Shown in pieces: positions 46,007 through 53,328 of a stretch of DNA of 59,252 nt. The stretch spans positions 1 through 59,252 of the forward strand of contig DBMP01000028.1 of NCBI GenBank assembly GCA_002298145.1. The letters run 5' to 3'. Position 1 is the stretch's first letter; each line of letters starts with the position of its first letter. Both the position numbers and the translations under genes were made by a program. The notes under the pieces are model-generated. The model had not been told where the DNA came from, did not search any database, and saw nothing but the letters and a program-made list of their open reading frames with translations. Source of the stretch: Spartobacteria bacterium UBA695 (lineage in GTDB: Bacteria; Verrucomicrobiota; Verrucomicrobiia; Chthoniobacterales; Chthoniobacteraceae).

Positions 46007-47107
46007 ATGGCTACCAACCAAACCCAAGGACTTCAAAAAGTCGGTGAATGCCTCTACCGAAACAGTCACGGCACCTATTTCGCTTGGTTTTCCGTTCGCG
46101 GCAAGCAAATAAAGCGTTCCCTCAAGACTTCCGATAAAGATTTAGCCCGGAGACGGCTTGGCGACCTTCGGAAAAAGGGCGAAAGGCTCCATGGTGGGGA
46201 GCAACGCAATCTTCATTTTGAGGAACTGGTCGCCTTCTGGCTCGAATCCATTCGGGCTGACGTGAAGGAATCGACGTACAAACGGCGGATCGTTTGCCTA
46301 AACCAGATCACCCCGTTTTTTAAGGGAATGCCCGTGCGCTCGATTTCCACGCAGGACATGGAGCGGTGGAAAGTCAGCCGGGGAGCGGCGGTAGCCCCGC
46401 GCACGTTCAACAAGGAGCTGGAAACCCTCAACCACCTTATGCGCTACGCCCGGGACGTGAAGGGAATCCTTCTGGATAACCCAGCAGAGCAAATCCGAAA
46501 CCGAAAGGCGGATACTCCGGGCATTCAGATTCCGACAAAAGAGCAGTTTTGCACCCTCGTTGCCGAGTTAGGCAAAGAACCCCAGGCCGTCCGAAGTGGG
46601 GCTGTGGATTTTGCGGAATTTCTGGCCTATTCCGGTTTGCGCTTGGGAGAAGCCCGAGAGGTGCGCCACTGTGACATCAATTTTGACCTAAACACGCTGC
46701 TTGTGACGGGGGGCGAGACTGGCACGAAGAACCACGAGGCCCGCACCATTCCCTTCTTTCCGCCTCTAAGGAAACTCATGGAGCGGGTTTGTGAGGCCCG
46801 GAAGCTTAAGGAGCCGACAAGTACGCGCCTTTTTCCGCTAAAGGACATTCGGCAGGCGCTAACTTCTGCTTGTCAGCGGGCGGGGTTGCCTAAATTCAGC
46901 CACCATGCCTTGCGGCATTTCTTTTGCTCCAATGCTATCGAAGCCGGAATCGACTTCAAGGTAATCGCCGGGTGGTTGGGGCACAAAGACGGAGGCGTTC
47001 TTGTAGCAAAAACCTACGGTCATTTGCGGGCCGAGCATTCCGCCGCAATGGCACAGAGGATGAACTTTGATGCTAATGACCGAATGACATTTTATAATCC
47101 ATATTGA
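46007..47107 (+). CDS. Tyrosine-family site-specific integrase
   Basis: 366 aa. An N-terminal arm-binding part (CLYRNSHGTYFAWFSVRGKQ) and a SAM-like core-binding domain (about 65-155) precede the catalytic domain with Arg212 (YSGLRLGEAREVRHCD), Lys241, His300-x2-Arg303 (HHALRHFFCSNAIEAG), His326 (GWLGHKD) and nucleophile Tyr337 (AKTYGHL). All catalytic residues are present. It starts 89 nt inside the attL repeat, the usual place for an integrase acting on the adjacent tRNA site. A fragment of a close relative lies just beyond attR (51972-52025). Confidence 0.95.
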   Translation: MATNQTQGLQKVGECLYRNSHGTYFAWFSVRGKQIKRSLKTSDKDLARRRLGDLRKKGERLHGGEQRNLHFEELVAFWLESIRADVKESTYKRRIVCLNQITPFFKGMPVRSISTQDMERWKVSRGAAVAPRTFNKELETLNHLMRYARDVKGILLDNPAEQIRNRKADTPGIQIPTKEQFCTLVAELGKEPQAVRSGAVDFAEFLAYSGLRLGEAREVRHCDINFDLNTLLVTGGETGTKNHEARTIPFFPPLRKLMERVCEARKLKEPTSTRLFPLKDIRQALTSACQRAGLPKFSHHALRHFFCSNAIEAGIDFKVIAGWLGHKDGGVLVAKTYGHLRAEHSAAMAQRMNFDANDRMTFYNPY

Positions 47108-47187
47108 TCTTAGAAAAAAATTATGCGTGCATTATGCCGCGCTATTGAGTACGTGTATCACACCCTTTTGCCGTTTCAAAGAACGCT

Positions 47188-47670
47188 ATGCCGACATTAC
47201 TAATTGAATTTTTCAAATACATCTATGACGGGTGGACATTAGGAAATGTTGCAGATGTCCTAAGTATTATTGGTGTCGGGCTTACAACTATCGTTGCGAT
47301 GCGGATTAGTCAGCTGCGAAAATTTTACGGTTTTATTGGACGAAGTTCTGAAATCCTAGCAAGTATTCGGAAAAATAGATCAGGCCTCTCTCAACTTATG
47401 AATAGCCGACAATTTGATAGGATTTTAGCTCAAGAATTGTTAAGAAAGTGTCTTTCTGATATTACATCGCTTAAACGCTTTATGACAAATCACCACCCCC
47501 AAGAGTTTTTGAAGAATGTGAAGAGGGCTGGTGAATCACTAAAAACCGCGATTAAGAGCGAAAATAATTTATCTCAAGACACGGTGAGAGGTGTGTATAG
47601 TGTATTAGCAACAATCGAATTCGATATCGTTAATTTAAATAAGGATAACAAGTGGAGGCCTCAACAATGA
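47188..47670 (+). CDS. Unknown membrane-anchored cargo protein
   Basis: 160 aa. One probable transmembrane helix near the N-terminus (about 19-40: VADVLSIIGVGLTTIVAMRI) followed by a basic, helical cytoplasmic domain of about 120 residues (LRKCLSDITSLKRFMTNHHP). No family recognised. The gene is strongly AT-rich and overlaps the next start as ATGA, so the two are coupled. Such AT-rich coupled pairs behind an integrase often carry defence or toxin functions in small elements; here that is only a hypothesis. Confidence 0.6.
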   Translation: MPTLLIEFFKYIYDGWTLGNVADVLSIIGVGLTTIVAMRISQLRKFYGFIGRSSEILASIRKNRSGLSQLMNSRQFDRILAQELLRKCLSDITSLKRFMTNHHPQEFLKNVKRAGESLKTAIKSENNLSQDTVRGVYSVLATIEFDIVNLNKDNKWRPQQ

Positions 47671-48038
47671 CCCTCAACGAAAAAGCAATCAAGACAGTAG
47701 AAAAGCTTCTCAAGCTCACCCAAGAAGGCAAGATCGAGTGGGCTCGTTTTACGGATACCAGATCTTTAACGGCTGGTACGGACTGCATTGTTGATGCAGG
47801 ATATAAAACAGAATATGCCAATAGTTATTTCCGAATATACGAATCTAGGTATAAATCTATGGATGATGAGGGACGTCTCTACTGGACTAGCGACGTTGTA
47901 ATTGAGCTAACTGACTGGAATGGAGTTGCCTTATGGCGGTTGCCTCTAATTCCTGGGATGTGGGATTTGCTAGAAGCGGTCCAAGTTAAGAGCGGAGCTA
48001 TTGAAGATAAACTAGATGAATTCCTAGGGTCGGAATAA
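47667..48038 (+). CDS. Unknown cargo protein coupled to membrane protein
   Basis: 123 aa from the ATG at 47667, chosen because GGAGG (47654-47658) lies 8 nt upstream and the codon overlaps the previous stop; a GTG at 47652 would add five residues. Probably a mixed alpha/beta domain: helix NEKAIKTVEKLLKLTQEGKI, strands with WARFTDTR and YFRIYESRYK, then VVIELTDWNGVALWRLPLIP. No family recognised, though the strand pattern resembles small immunity-type or antitoxin-like proteins. AT-rich like its partner. Confidence 0.55.
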   Translation: MTLNEKAIKTVEKLLKLTQEGKIEWARFTDTRSLTAGTDCIVDAGYKTEYANSYFRIYESRYKSMDDEGRLYWTSDVVIELTDWNGVALWRLPLIPGMWDLLEAVQVKSGAIEDKLDEFLGSE

Positions 48039-48054
48039 ACCTAGCCTTCTGCTG

Positions 48055-49119
48055 CTAAAAATTGAAACAGTCCTGCTGCTCTATAGTGGCGTTTGGTTGC
48101 CGACGTTTTGCCATCCGACCCATGACATACGCATGGGCTTGTTCTGCCGAGCCGCGGAACATGTAATCCCCCTGTTTGGAATAGAACTCGTAAAGGGACT
48201 GGTTTACCTTGGCGTCGTCGCCTTGGATGTCCCGATATTTTGAGAGATCGGCTTCATAGACGGTTCTCCCCAAGTCATCCCAGACCAGTTGGCCGTCTTT
48301 CTTTACCTGGTAATATTCCACGGGCATGATGACATTTCGTAGCGCGTCCCCCAGATGATACCACCAATGCGGGCCGAACATTTGTTTGATCAAGCTTTTG
48401 TCGGCGAGGTGAGAATCGGTGGCCAACCATTCTTTCCGCTTTTCGATGATTCGGCTGCTCAGAAGGCAGAACAGGGAGTTCACTGAGCGCACGTTTCCCC
48501 ACACTCCAAAGAGGCGGCACTTCTCTTCTCCTTCGGCCTTCTCCGATCCCAGCGCTTTGGCGAGATACTTCGTCAAATACCGCGCACACGCTTTGCCACT
48601 GTGCTTGAGTGGAAGGAGTTCAATGCGGCCCAGTCCGTGTTGTTGGGCCAATTCTCGCAGGTTTTTCCAAAGTTCCCGAATCCAAGGGGCCACGTTGGCG
48701 TAGAACTTTTTCTCTACTTGAGCGAAAGGGAAACCGGTTTTGAAGTCTCGCCCCAGGTTTACCACACAATGGGCATGCCAGTTTCCGCTTCTTGGCTGGC
48801 GCTCCCTGACCCACATCCCGGAGGGAAAGTGTTTTTGGAGTGCTTTCATGAAGGGATGCCACATGGCCTGAAATTCTTTGGCTAAAAGGCAGTCGGAAAC
48901 CGTGACGGTTAAAACTCCCACATTGAATTCCCCAAACTTCAAAATGTAACCGTGGATATTCTCCTCAGCTACAAAATGGGACTTCCAATTCTGTTTTCCG
49001 TGGAAGTTATCCTTCTTAAGACTAGGAAGGGCCGCCCGCGCCGCTGTCGCGCTGCGCGCGCCAGTGGCGGGGAGCGGCCCATTCCAGAACGGCGAGCGGG
49101 AACGATTTTCGGAATCCAT
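48055..49119 (-). CDS. HUH-type replication initiator (Rep)
   Basis: 354 aa. The HUH motif is WHAHCVV with His115 and His117, preceded by a GMWVRERQPRSGN strand; the Tyr motif is ARYLTKYLAK with Tyr181 and Tyr185, a two-tyrosine arrangement as in rolling-circle Rep proteins of the phiX174 A/Rep_2 kind. A helical C-terminal region follows. The protein would nick a strand at the element's origin and attach covalently to its 5' end. The start lies 2 nt after the stop of the Xis-like gene, so the two form a unit. The N-terminal 40 residues are Arg/Ser/Ala-rich and a later start is possible. Confidence 0.7.
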   Translation of the reverse strand: MDSENRSRSPFWNGPLPATGARSATAARAALPSLKKDNFHGKQNWKSHFVAEENIHGYILKFGEFNVGVLTVTVSDCLLAKEFQAMWHPFMKALQKHFPSGMWVRERQPRSGNWHAHCVVNLGRDFKTGFPFAQVEKKFYANVAPWIRELWKNLRELAQQHGLGRIELLPLKHSGKACARYLTKYLAKALGSEKAEGEEKCRLFGVWGNVRSVNSLFCLLSSRIIEKRKEWLATDSHLADKSLIKQMFGPHWWYHLGDALRNVIMPVEYYQVKKDGQLVWDDLGRTVYEADLSKYRDIQGDDAKVNQSLYEFYSKQGDYMFRGSAEQAHAYVMGRMAKRRQPNATIEQQDCFNF

Positions 49120-49121
49120 GG

Positions 49122-49325
49122 CTAGATTCCCCCTTTCGTTTCCTGGAGGTAGCGTTCCAGATCCGAGATTGCGTAAAGAGGCCGCCGCGTGCCCCTGGAG
49201 GGCCGTAGAAGCCCCCGAGCGGTGAGACGGTCAATGGATGCCGGACTCATATTCAAGGCCATAGCGGCCTCGGTCCGAGTCAGCGCCAGCTTTTGCGGTT
49301 GCCCGCAGGTTTTTGTATTTTGCAC
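49122..49325 (-). CDS. Xis/AlpA-type HTH protein
   Basis: 67 aa. A MerR/Xis-like winged helix: LALTRTEAAMALNMSPASID and RLTARGLLRPSRGTRRPLYA. Proteins of this size direct integrase toward excision or activate element genes. It is immediately upstream of the Rep gene (2-nt gap), so control of excision and replication could be linked. Confidence 0.8.
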   Translation of the reverse strand: MQNTKTCGQPQKLALTRTEAAMALNMSPASIDRLTARGLLRPSRGTRRPLYAISDLERYLQETKGGI

Positions 49326-49366
49326 GCCGCGAATCTGTCCAAGTGCGGCGCAAAAATAATGGGGGA

Positions 49367-50329
49367 CTACGTTTCGCCTTGGGCCCCATTTTTCCGGGGG
49401 CGCCCTTTACCTGCTTTTTTCAGACCGATTTTCCGGTAAATATCGCGCAATCTATCTGTAAACCGTAGCCACTGCTCCCCGTCTTTATACGAGAAACCGC
49501 CGTTTGGGGGTAAATCCCCTTGCAGGAACTTTTTTCGCTCCGGGGAGAGGTATTCAAAAATCAGGTCTGAAATTTCGGCCCGATTTTGGAGTTCTTCGAC
49601 CTCCAGCCAGTGTTTTTGAAGAATTTCCGCGACTTCGTTTGTTTCGTTGAACTCCGAAAGCTGATTTTCCAAATCTACGGCTCTGGCTCGTTTTGCTCCC
49701 ACGTTAAAAGTTGCCGAGAAGTCTTCAAATTCTTCTCTGGATGCTCGCTCTGTGGCTATACGGAAAAGCGTTTTTCGTAGTTCAACAACCCCGAAATACT
49801 CCTCGTCGGCATATTGTTTCCAGTTGTCATAGCCCGGGATTACCAATTTTACCTTTTCTGCCACTTCTGGCTCAAATCCACGGCGAGCTTTTTCAAGCTC
49901 AATGGATTCAACTTTTTGTAGAAAAGACGGCTGAGATGTCGCTTTTTCCAGCCTACGTTCTCCAAGTGAAATGGAATATCCCAGTCTATTCCCGACGGTT
50001 TGCGGAGTAAGCTCTCCAGGCTTTTCAGGAAAATAGAGCCAACATTCCCCATAGTAACGATCCAAAAGCCTTGCCCATTCGGGTTTCGTCACCTGGTCTG
50101 CCCACCATTCATGATTAAAAGGTGCCCCCGACGTAGCCGCACGCATGAGGACGACGATTTCTTCCAGCCACGGCAACGAATCCTTTGGGGTGCCGTCTTC
50201 TTTGGTTATTCTAGCGAAAAAGGCTTCCCGTGCCAGTTGAACGGACTCATCAACCCCAATGTTAACGGATTTTCCGTTGATTACAGCGTGACTCTCGAAA
50301 CAGCGAAAGATTCTTTCATCTAGTGGCAT
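49367..50329 (-). CDS. Unknown element protein with long helical body
   Basis: 320 aa if it starts at the ATG at 50329; the frame extends 30 codons further but then runs through the inverted-repeat cluster at 50368-50460, which argues against the longer form. No family recognised. Charged helical segments dominate (ELEKARRGFEPEVAEKV, LENQLSEFNETNEVAEILQK), with an aromatic-rich N-terminal part (NHEWWADQVTKPEWARLLDR) and a very basic C-terminus (KKAGKGRPRKNGAQ) that could bind DNA. It precedes the Xis-Rep pair by 42 nt on the same strand and may take part in replication. Confidence 0.55.
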   Translation of the reverse strand: MPLDERIFRCFESHAVINGKSVNIGVDESVQLAREAFFARITKEDGTPKDSLPWLEEIVVLMRAATSGAPFNHEWWADQVTKPEWARLLDRYYGECWLYFPEKPGELTPQTVGNRLGYSISLGERRLEKATSQPSFLQKVESIELEKARRGFEPEVAEKVKLVIPGYDNWKQYADEEYFGVVELRKTLFRIATERASREEFEDFSATFNVGAKRARAVDLENQLSEFNETNEVAEILQKHWLEVEELQNRAEISDLIFEYLSPERKKFLQGDLPPNGGFSYKDGEQWLRFTDRLRDIYRKIGLKKAGKGRPRKNGAQGET

Positions 50330-50367
50330 AGTGCAGGGGGCTGTGGCAGTAAACGCCACGCTCCGCT

Positions 50368-50460
50368 CCACGTTCAAGCGTGAAGTGGGCATAAAATTTG
50401 AAAGCGTGGAGCCTGCCATGTCCGTCCGGGATTTATATCCACTTCCCGCTTGAGCGTTCC
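50368..50460. repeat. Origin-like cluster of inverted repeats
   Basis: An imperfect inverted repeat of about 26 bp: ttcaagcgtgaagtgggcat (within 50371-50395) against tatccacttcccgcttgagc (within 50432-50456). Between and beside the arms a shorter motif GCTCCACGNTT occurs on both strands (50365 region and reverse at 50401-50412). The nested repeats look like an operator or a rolling-circle origin with Rep binding sites. Confidence 0.6.
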
Positions 50461-50524
50461 GCTACGGTGCCGAGGATGGGGGTTATGGGATTTCAGGGGA
50501 AATCCCTTTCAGGAAAGCAAAGGC

Positions 50525-50848
50525 TTACAAGCCGAGCAACTCCCGGAGCGCGTCTTTTACTCGTTCCATTTCGGCCTTGGGGAGAGCGCCCATGCGGCGG
50601 GTGAGCTTTTGGGTGTCGAAGCTGGCTAATCCCTGGACGTTGACGGCGGAATGTTTGGGGAGCCAGCGTGGTTTGCCGAGATCGACTTCCCCTCGCATTC
50701 CCCGGATTTGCGAGGTGAGGGGTGCTACGGTGACGAGCGAACGGGCGTCGGCATCATCGGGAACGGCTAAAATGAGGACAGGCCGACTTTTTGCCGCCAT
50801 TCCCAAGTCGGCGAACCAAACATCCCCCACCTTAGGGTTAATATTCAC
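50525..50848 (-). CDS. MazF/PemK-type toxin
   Basis: 107 aa from the GTG at 50848 (NINPKVGDVWFADLG); longer frames upstream lie inside the antitoxin. The barrel motifs are KVGDVWFADLG, KSRPVLIL and VTVAPLTSQIRGMRGEVDL, the ribosome-independent mRNA interferase pattern in which the Arg of KSRPVLI and a Thr/Ser in the second motif act in catalysis. The start overlaps the antitoxin's stop by about 11 nt. Confidence 0.85.
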   Translation of the reverse strand: MNINPKVGDVWFADLGMAAKSRPVLILAVPDDADARSLVTVAPLTSQIRGMRGEVDLGKPRWLPKHSAVNVQGLASFDTQKLTRRMGALPKAEMERVKDALRELLGL

Positions 50849-51074
50849 CGAAGGCCTCCGTCCATTCGCCCGCTTGCTGCTCCGACGAAAGAACCGTCGT
50901 AGGAGCGGTGGTGACTTCAAAGGGCAACCCCTTCCGGAGTTCAATCTGGGCCAGGAGCATGTTGAAGGCATCCCCTGGTTTCATTCCGAGTTGCTCCAGG
51001 ATTTTCTCGGCCCGCTTTAGGCGTTGCGCGGGAACACGGGAGCGGAATAGGACGGTGGGCGAAGACATGCTCAA
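50838..51074 (-). CDS. RelB/DinJ-type antitoxin
   Basis: 78 aa. A ribbon-helix-helix start (PTVLFRSRVPAQRLKRAEKI) followed by LEQLGMKPGDAFNMLLAQIE, as in RelB/DinJ antitoxins, and an acidic C-terminal tail that would wrap the toxin. Normally such antitoxins pair with RelE/YafQ toxins; here the partner is MazF-like. Autoregulation through the RHH domain is likely. Confidence 0.85.
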   Translation of the reverse strand: MSMSSPTVLFRSRVPAQRLKRAEKILEQLGMKPGDAFNMLLAQIELRKGLPFEVTTAPTTVLSSEQQAGEWTEAFGEY

Positions 51075-51184
51075 ATATGCTCAGAATGGCTCACAAAATC
51101 AAGACTGGAATGTAAAAGTGCGGGATTTGACGAAACAAGACTAAGGTGCTTCCTTCCGGAGCCGTGGAAGGAAAAAGGGGGCAC

Positions 51185-51601
51185 TCAATTGTATTTGAAC
51201 TCAATGCACACCTCCCCTTTGTTGTTATGCAACAGTTCAGGTGGGGGAGGATTAACTATGGTGATTTTGTGAATAGCGGCAATAACCGAATCGTCCATTG
51301 AGGGAACCCCGGATGACCGTACGATTTGAGACGAGGTTATCCATCCATTCTGGTCAATCGTGATTTTAACCCGTGTAATAATATCTTGTCCATGAATTGA
51401 GGACGGGCTTGGTTGCACCCATTGGGCATAAAATTGATCGTGCAACGTTAAAGCATATTCTGCTGTGCTCCTGGGAATGGGGGGAAGATGGGAAGATGGC
51501 CGGTTGTCGAGACGCTCATTTTTTGGGGGAATGTCAGGCGCGCAGGACGCAAGCAACATCGAAGCGACCGAACAAGCTATGAAGCTGAGTCTAATATCCA
51601 T
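51185..51601 (-). CDS. Lipoprotein with TonB C-terminal-like domain
   Basis: 138 aa with a lipobox (MLLASC; lipid on Cys20). After a Pro-rich spacer, residues about 75-135 (ITRVKITIDQNGWITSSQIV and SGVPSMDDSVIAAIHKI) have the strand-helix pattern of the TonB C-terminal domain, followed by NPPPPEL. TonB-C domains on small lipoproteins without an N-terminal membrane anchor are not energy transducers in the usual sense. It lies inside the element as the last gene before attR, so it is probably cargo. Confidence 0.7.
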   Translation of the reverse strand: MDIRLSFIACSVASMLLASCAPDIPPKNERLDNRPSSHLPPIPRSTAEYALTLHDQFYAQWVQPSPSSIHGQDIITRVKITIDQNGWITSSQIVRSSGVPSMDDSVIAAIHKITIVNPPPPELLHNNKGEVCIEFKYN

Positions 51602-51860
51602 GGAAGGATTTCTTGGTTAGGGAACAAACTTACAAGATGCGTGGCTGCTATGGAACGTTGTGGCGAAAATGTCACAATAAGGGAAAAACGGCGATTTCGA
51701 CCGATTGAAAAAGGTAAGTCAAAAAAGTAAGTCCACGCCCAAAAATGGGCCAATCTGGGATGATTCAGGATGATAAACCGGAAGTCATAAGTCGCTTGTT
51801 TTAAGAGACTTGATGAATTGTGATGACCTGGGATAACTCCGGCGAATACCGGGTTTTAGA

Positions 51861-51900
51861 TTTAGCAAAGCGTTGCTTTCGACCACTCAGCCACCTCTCC
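51861..51900. repeat. attR: 40-bp direct repeat of tRNA-Ser 5' half
   Basis: Identical to 45879-45918. Only the 5' half of the tRNA is present here, so no second functional tRNA results. The bases beyond it (tttagcgcg) differ from those beyond attL. Confidence 0.9.
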
Positions 51901-51971
51901 TTTAGCGCGAATTTTTCAGGGACATTGCTGCCTGCCCCTACGGCGTTTGGTTGCTCCAGCCCGGTTTCCCC

Positions 51972-52025
51972 GGCCGTCACGGCTCCTATTTCGCTTGGTT
52001 TTTTAGGAACGGCAAGCAAATAAAC
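51972..52025 (+). pseudogene. Integrase N-terminal remnant from a second element
   Basis: In one frame it encodes GRHGSYFAWFFRNGKQIN, matching residues 20-36 of the resident integrase (NSHGTYFAWFSVRGKQIK) with near-identical DNA. It lies 72 nt past attR, on the same strand and side as the resident integrase relative to attL. No further integrase sequence follows. Confidence 0.75.
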
Positions 52026-52788
52026 GTTTTGAATGCGCGTTTCCTTTGGTCCGGCGGTGGTTTCCTCTGTTCGCCAGGGTCCGCTCTCCGCTCCGGGGGG
52101 CTTCTTCGCTGACGCTGAAGTCGTCAAAGTAGACGGTGCCGTTGATGGCTTCCCTCGAGGCGCGCCCGTCGCACTGGTAGTTCACGGTCATGTATTTTGC
52201 GCCGCTCGGGGCTTCGAACCCAAACCTCAGCGGGGTCCAGGTCGTGGCGTTGATGCCTTTCTTCGCGGGCCCCTGGAGCGGGATCACCAGGTAAACGCTT
52301 TCGCCGGTCTCCTGCTCGCCTTTGTCGCAAAAAAAGCTGACCCGGACGTTGAGGTAGAGCGGCGGGGCCGGGGGCTGCCCGGGAAGGCCCGGCGCGCTGC
52401 GGCCCCAGAGCGTTACCGAGTAATACCGATTCGCGCGGATCGCGAGGGGCCGGGTGGCCCACTGGACGCCGATAAAGGGGGCGCACAGGTGCCGGGCCTC
52501 GATGTAAAGGGCCTGGGTGCCGCTGCGGGCCTGTTCGTTGGAAAGCCCGGCGACGAGGCTGCCACCGTCGCAGCCGATGGTGGGCTGGTCTTCCAGGCAT
52601 TGCCAGAAGGGCGGTGCGCCCGGTGGAGTTGCGGTCAGGGAGGGATCGCCACCGGCGGCCTTGGGCGTGCGGGAGGCGACCTGCGGTGTTTCAAAGCTGT
52701 CGGCCTCGACGATCCGGGCGCTGGCCGGGGCAAGCGGGGTGAGCAGCGCGGAGGCAAGGATCAGCGCAAGAAGGGGGCGGGGTGGCAT
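52003..52788 (-). CDS. Exported protein with carbohydrate-binding-like sandwich, 3' end remade
   Basis: 261 aa from the ATG at 52788, which opens a signal peptide (MPPRPLLALILASALLTPLA). The mature part is a beta sandwich of the CBM4/9 kind: EADSFETPQVASR, DGGSLVAGLSNEQARSGTQA, RANRYYSVTLWGRSA and GTVYFDDFSVSEE, the last strand typical of such domains. The final 20 or so residues (TKGNAHSKRLFACRS) are the antisense of the integrase remnant at 51972-52025, so the original C-terminus was lost or extended by that insertion. The upstream frame to 53790 is antisense to other genes. It may bind glycans outside the cell. Confidence 0.65.
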   Translation of the reverse strand: MPPRPLLALILASALLTPLAPASARIVEADSFETPQVASRTPKAAGGDPSLTATPPGAPPFWQCLEDQPTIGCDGGSLVAGLSNEQARSGTQALYIEARHLCAPFIGVQWATRPLAIRANRYYSVTLWGRSAPGLPGQPPAPPLYLNVRVSFFCDKGEQETGESVYLVIPLQGPAKKGINATTWTPLRFGFEAPSGAKYMTVNYQCDGRASREAINGTVYFDDFSVSEEAPRSGERTLANRGNHRRTKGNAHSKRLFACRS

Positions 52789-52989
52789 GTGGGGGAGTTC
52801 GGGATTGCGGAAACGAAACCCCTTTTGGACAAAAATCAACTCGGGGCTGGAGAAAAAAAATGCAGAGTGAAAATCGGATTGCGGAAGGTCGACAATACCG
52901 TATGATGTGGACCGCACGGAAGGATCCCGCCTGTGGAAGCGGGTCTGTTGCGGAGATGAAACTAAGGTACGAATTTTAGGTACAAGACC

Positions 52990-53313
52990 ATGGCAAAAAA
53001 AACGACTATTGCAAAAATATCGGAGCCAGCTGAACCAGCCAAACCGACGAAATCGACTGCCTCCAAGCCCGTGACGAAACCCAAGAGCCCGCAGAAGCCC
53101 TCTGCAAAGAAGGCGGCTGCCCCGAAGGTGAAAAAGGTCGGGCTGAGCGCTGCCCCCGTGACGGCTCCCGCCGCCGCCATTACCGCCGCCGATATCGGCC
53201 TGCGCGCCTATTATATTGCCGAGAAGCGCCACAAGCTGGGGCTCCCCGGAGATGCGACGAGCGACTGGGTGGAGGCGGAGCGCCAGCTGAAGGCTGAGGC
53301 CAAGGGGAAATAG
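52990..53313 (+). CDS. DUF2934 protein with histone H1-like basic tail
   Basis: 107 aa. The first 65 residues are Lys/Ala/Pro/Ser-rich (AKPTKSTASKPVTKPKSPQK), like bacterial H1-type proteins. The C-terminal 40 residues (ADIGLRAYYIAEKRHKLGLP then DWVEAERQLK) match the DUF2934 pattern of Verrucomicrobiota and Proteobacteria. It could bind DNA through the basic tail. It precedes yjbQ by 15 nt on the same strand. Confidence 0.75.
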   Translation: MAKKTTIAKISEPAEPAKPTKSTASKPVTKPKSPQKPSAKKAAAPKVKKVGLSAAPVTAPAAAITAADIGLRAYYIAEKRHKLGLPGDATSDWVEAERQLKAEAKGK

Positions 53314-53328
53314 CCCGGCCGCGCGCGC

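Larger units (their letters stand above)
45879..51900. mobile_element. 6-kb integrative element in tRNA-Ser with HUH Rep
   Basis: Bounded by 40-bp direct repeats; carries a tyrosine integrase at the left end, an Xis-like HTH protein, a HUH-type Rep, a cluster of inverted repeats that could be an origin, a toxin-antitoxin pair and unknown cargo. The gene set fits an integrated rolling-circle plasmid or satellite rather than a phage: no capsid or packaging gene is present. Its base composition is more AT-rich than the host flanks. Confidence 0.85.
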
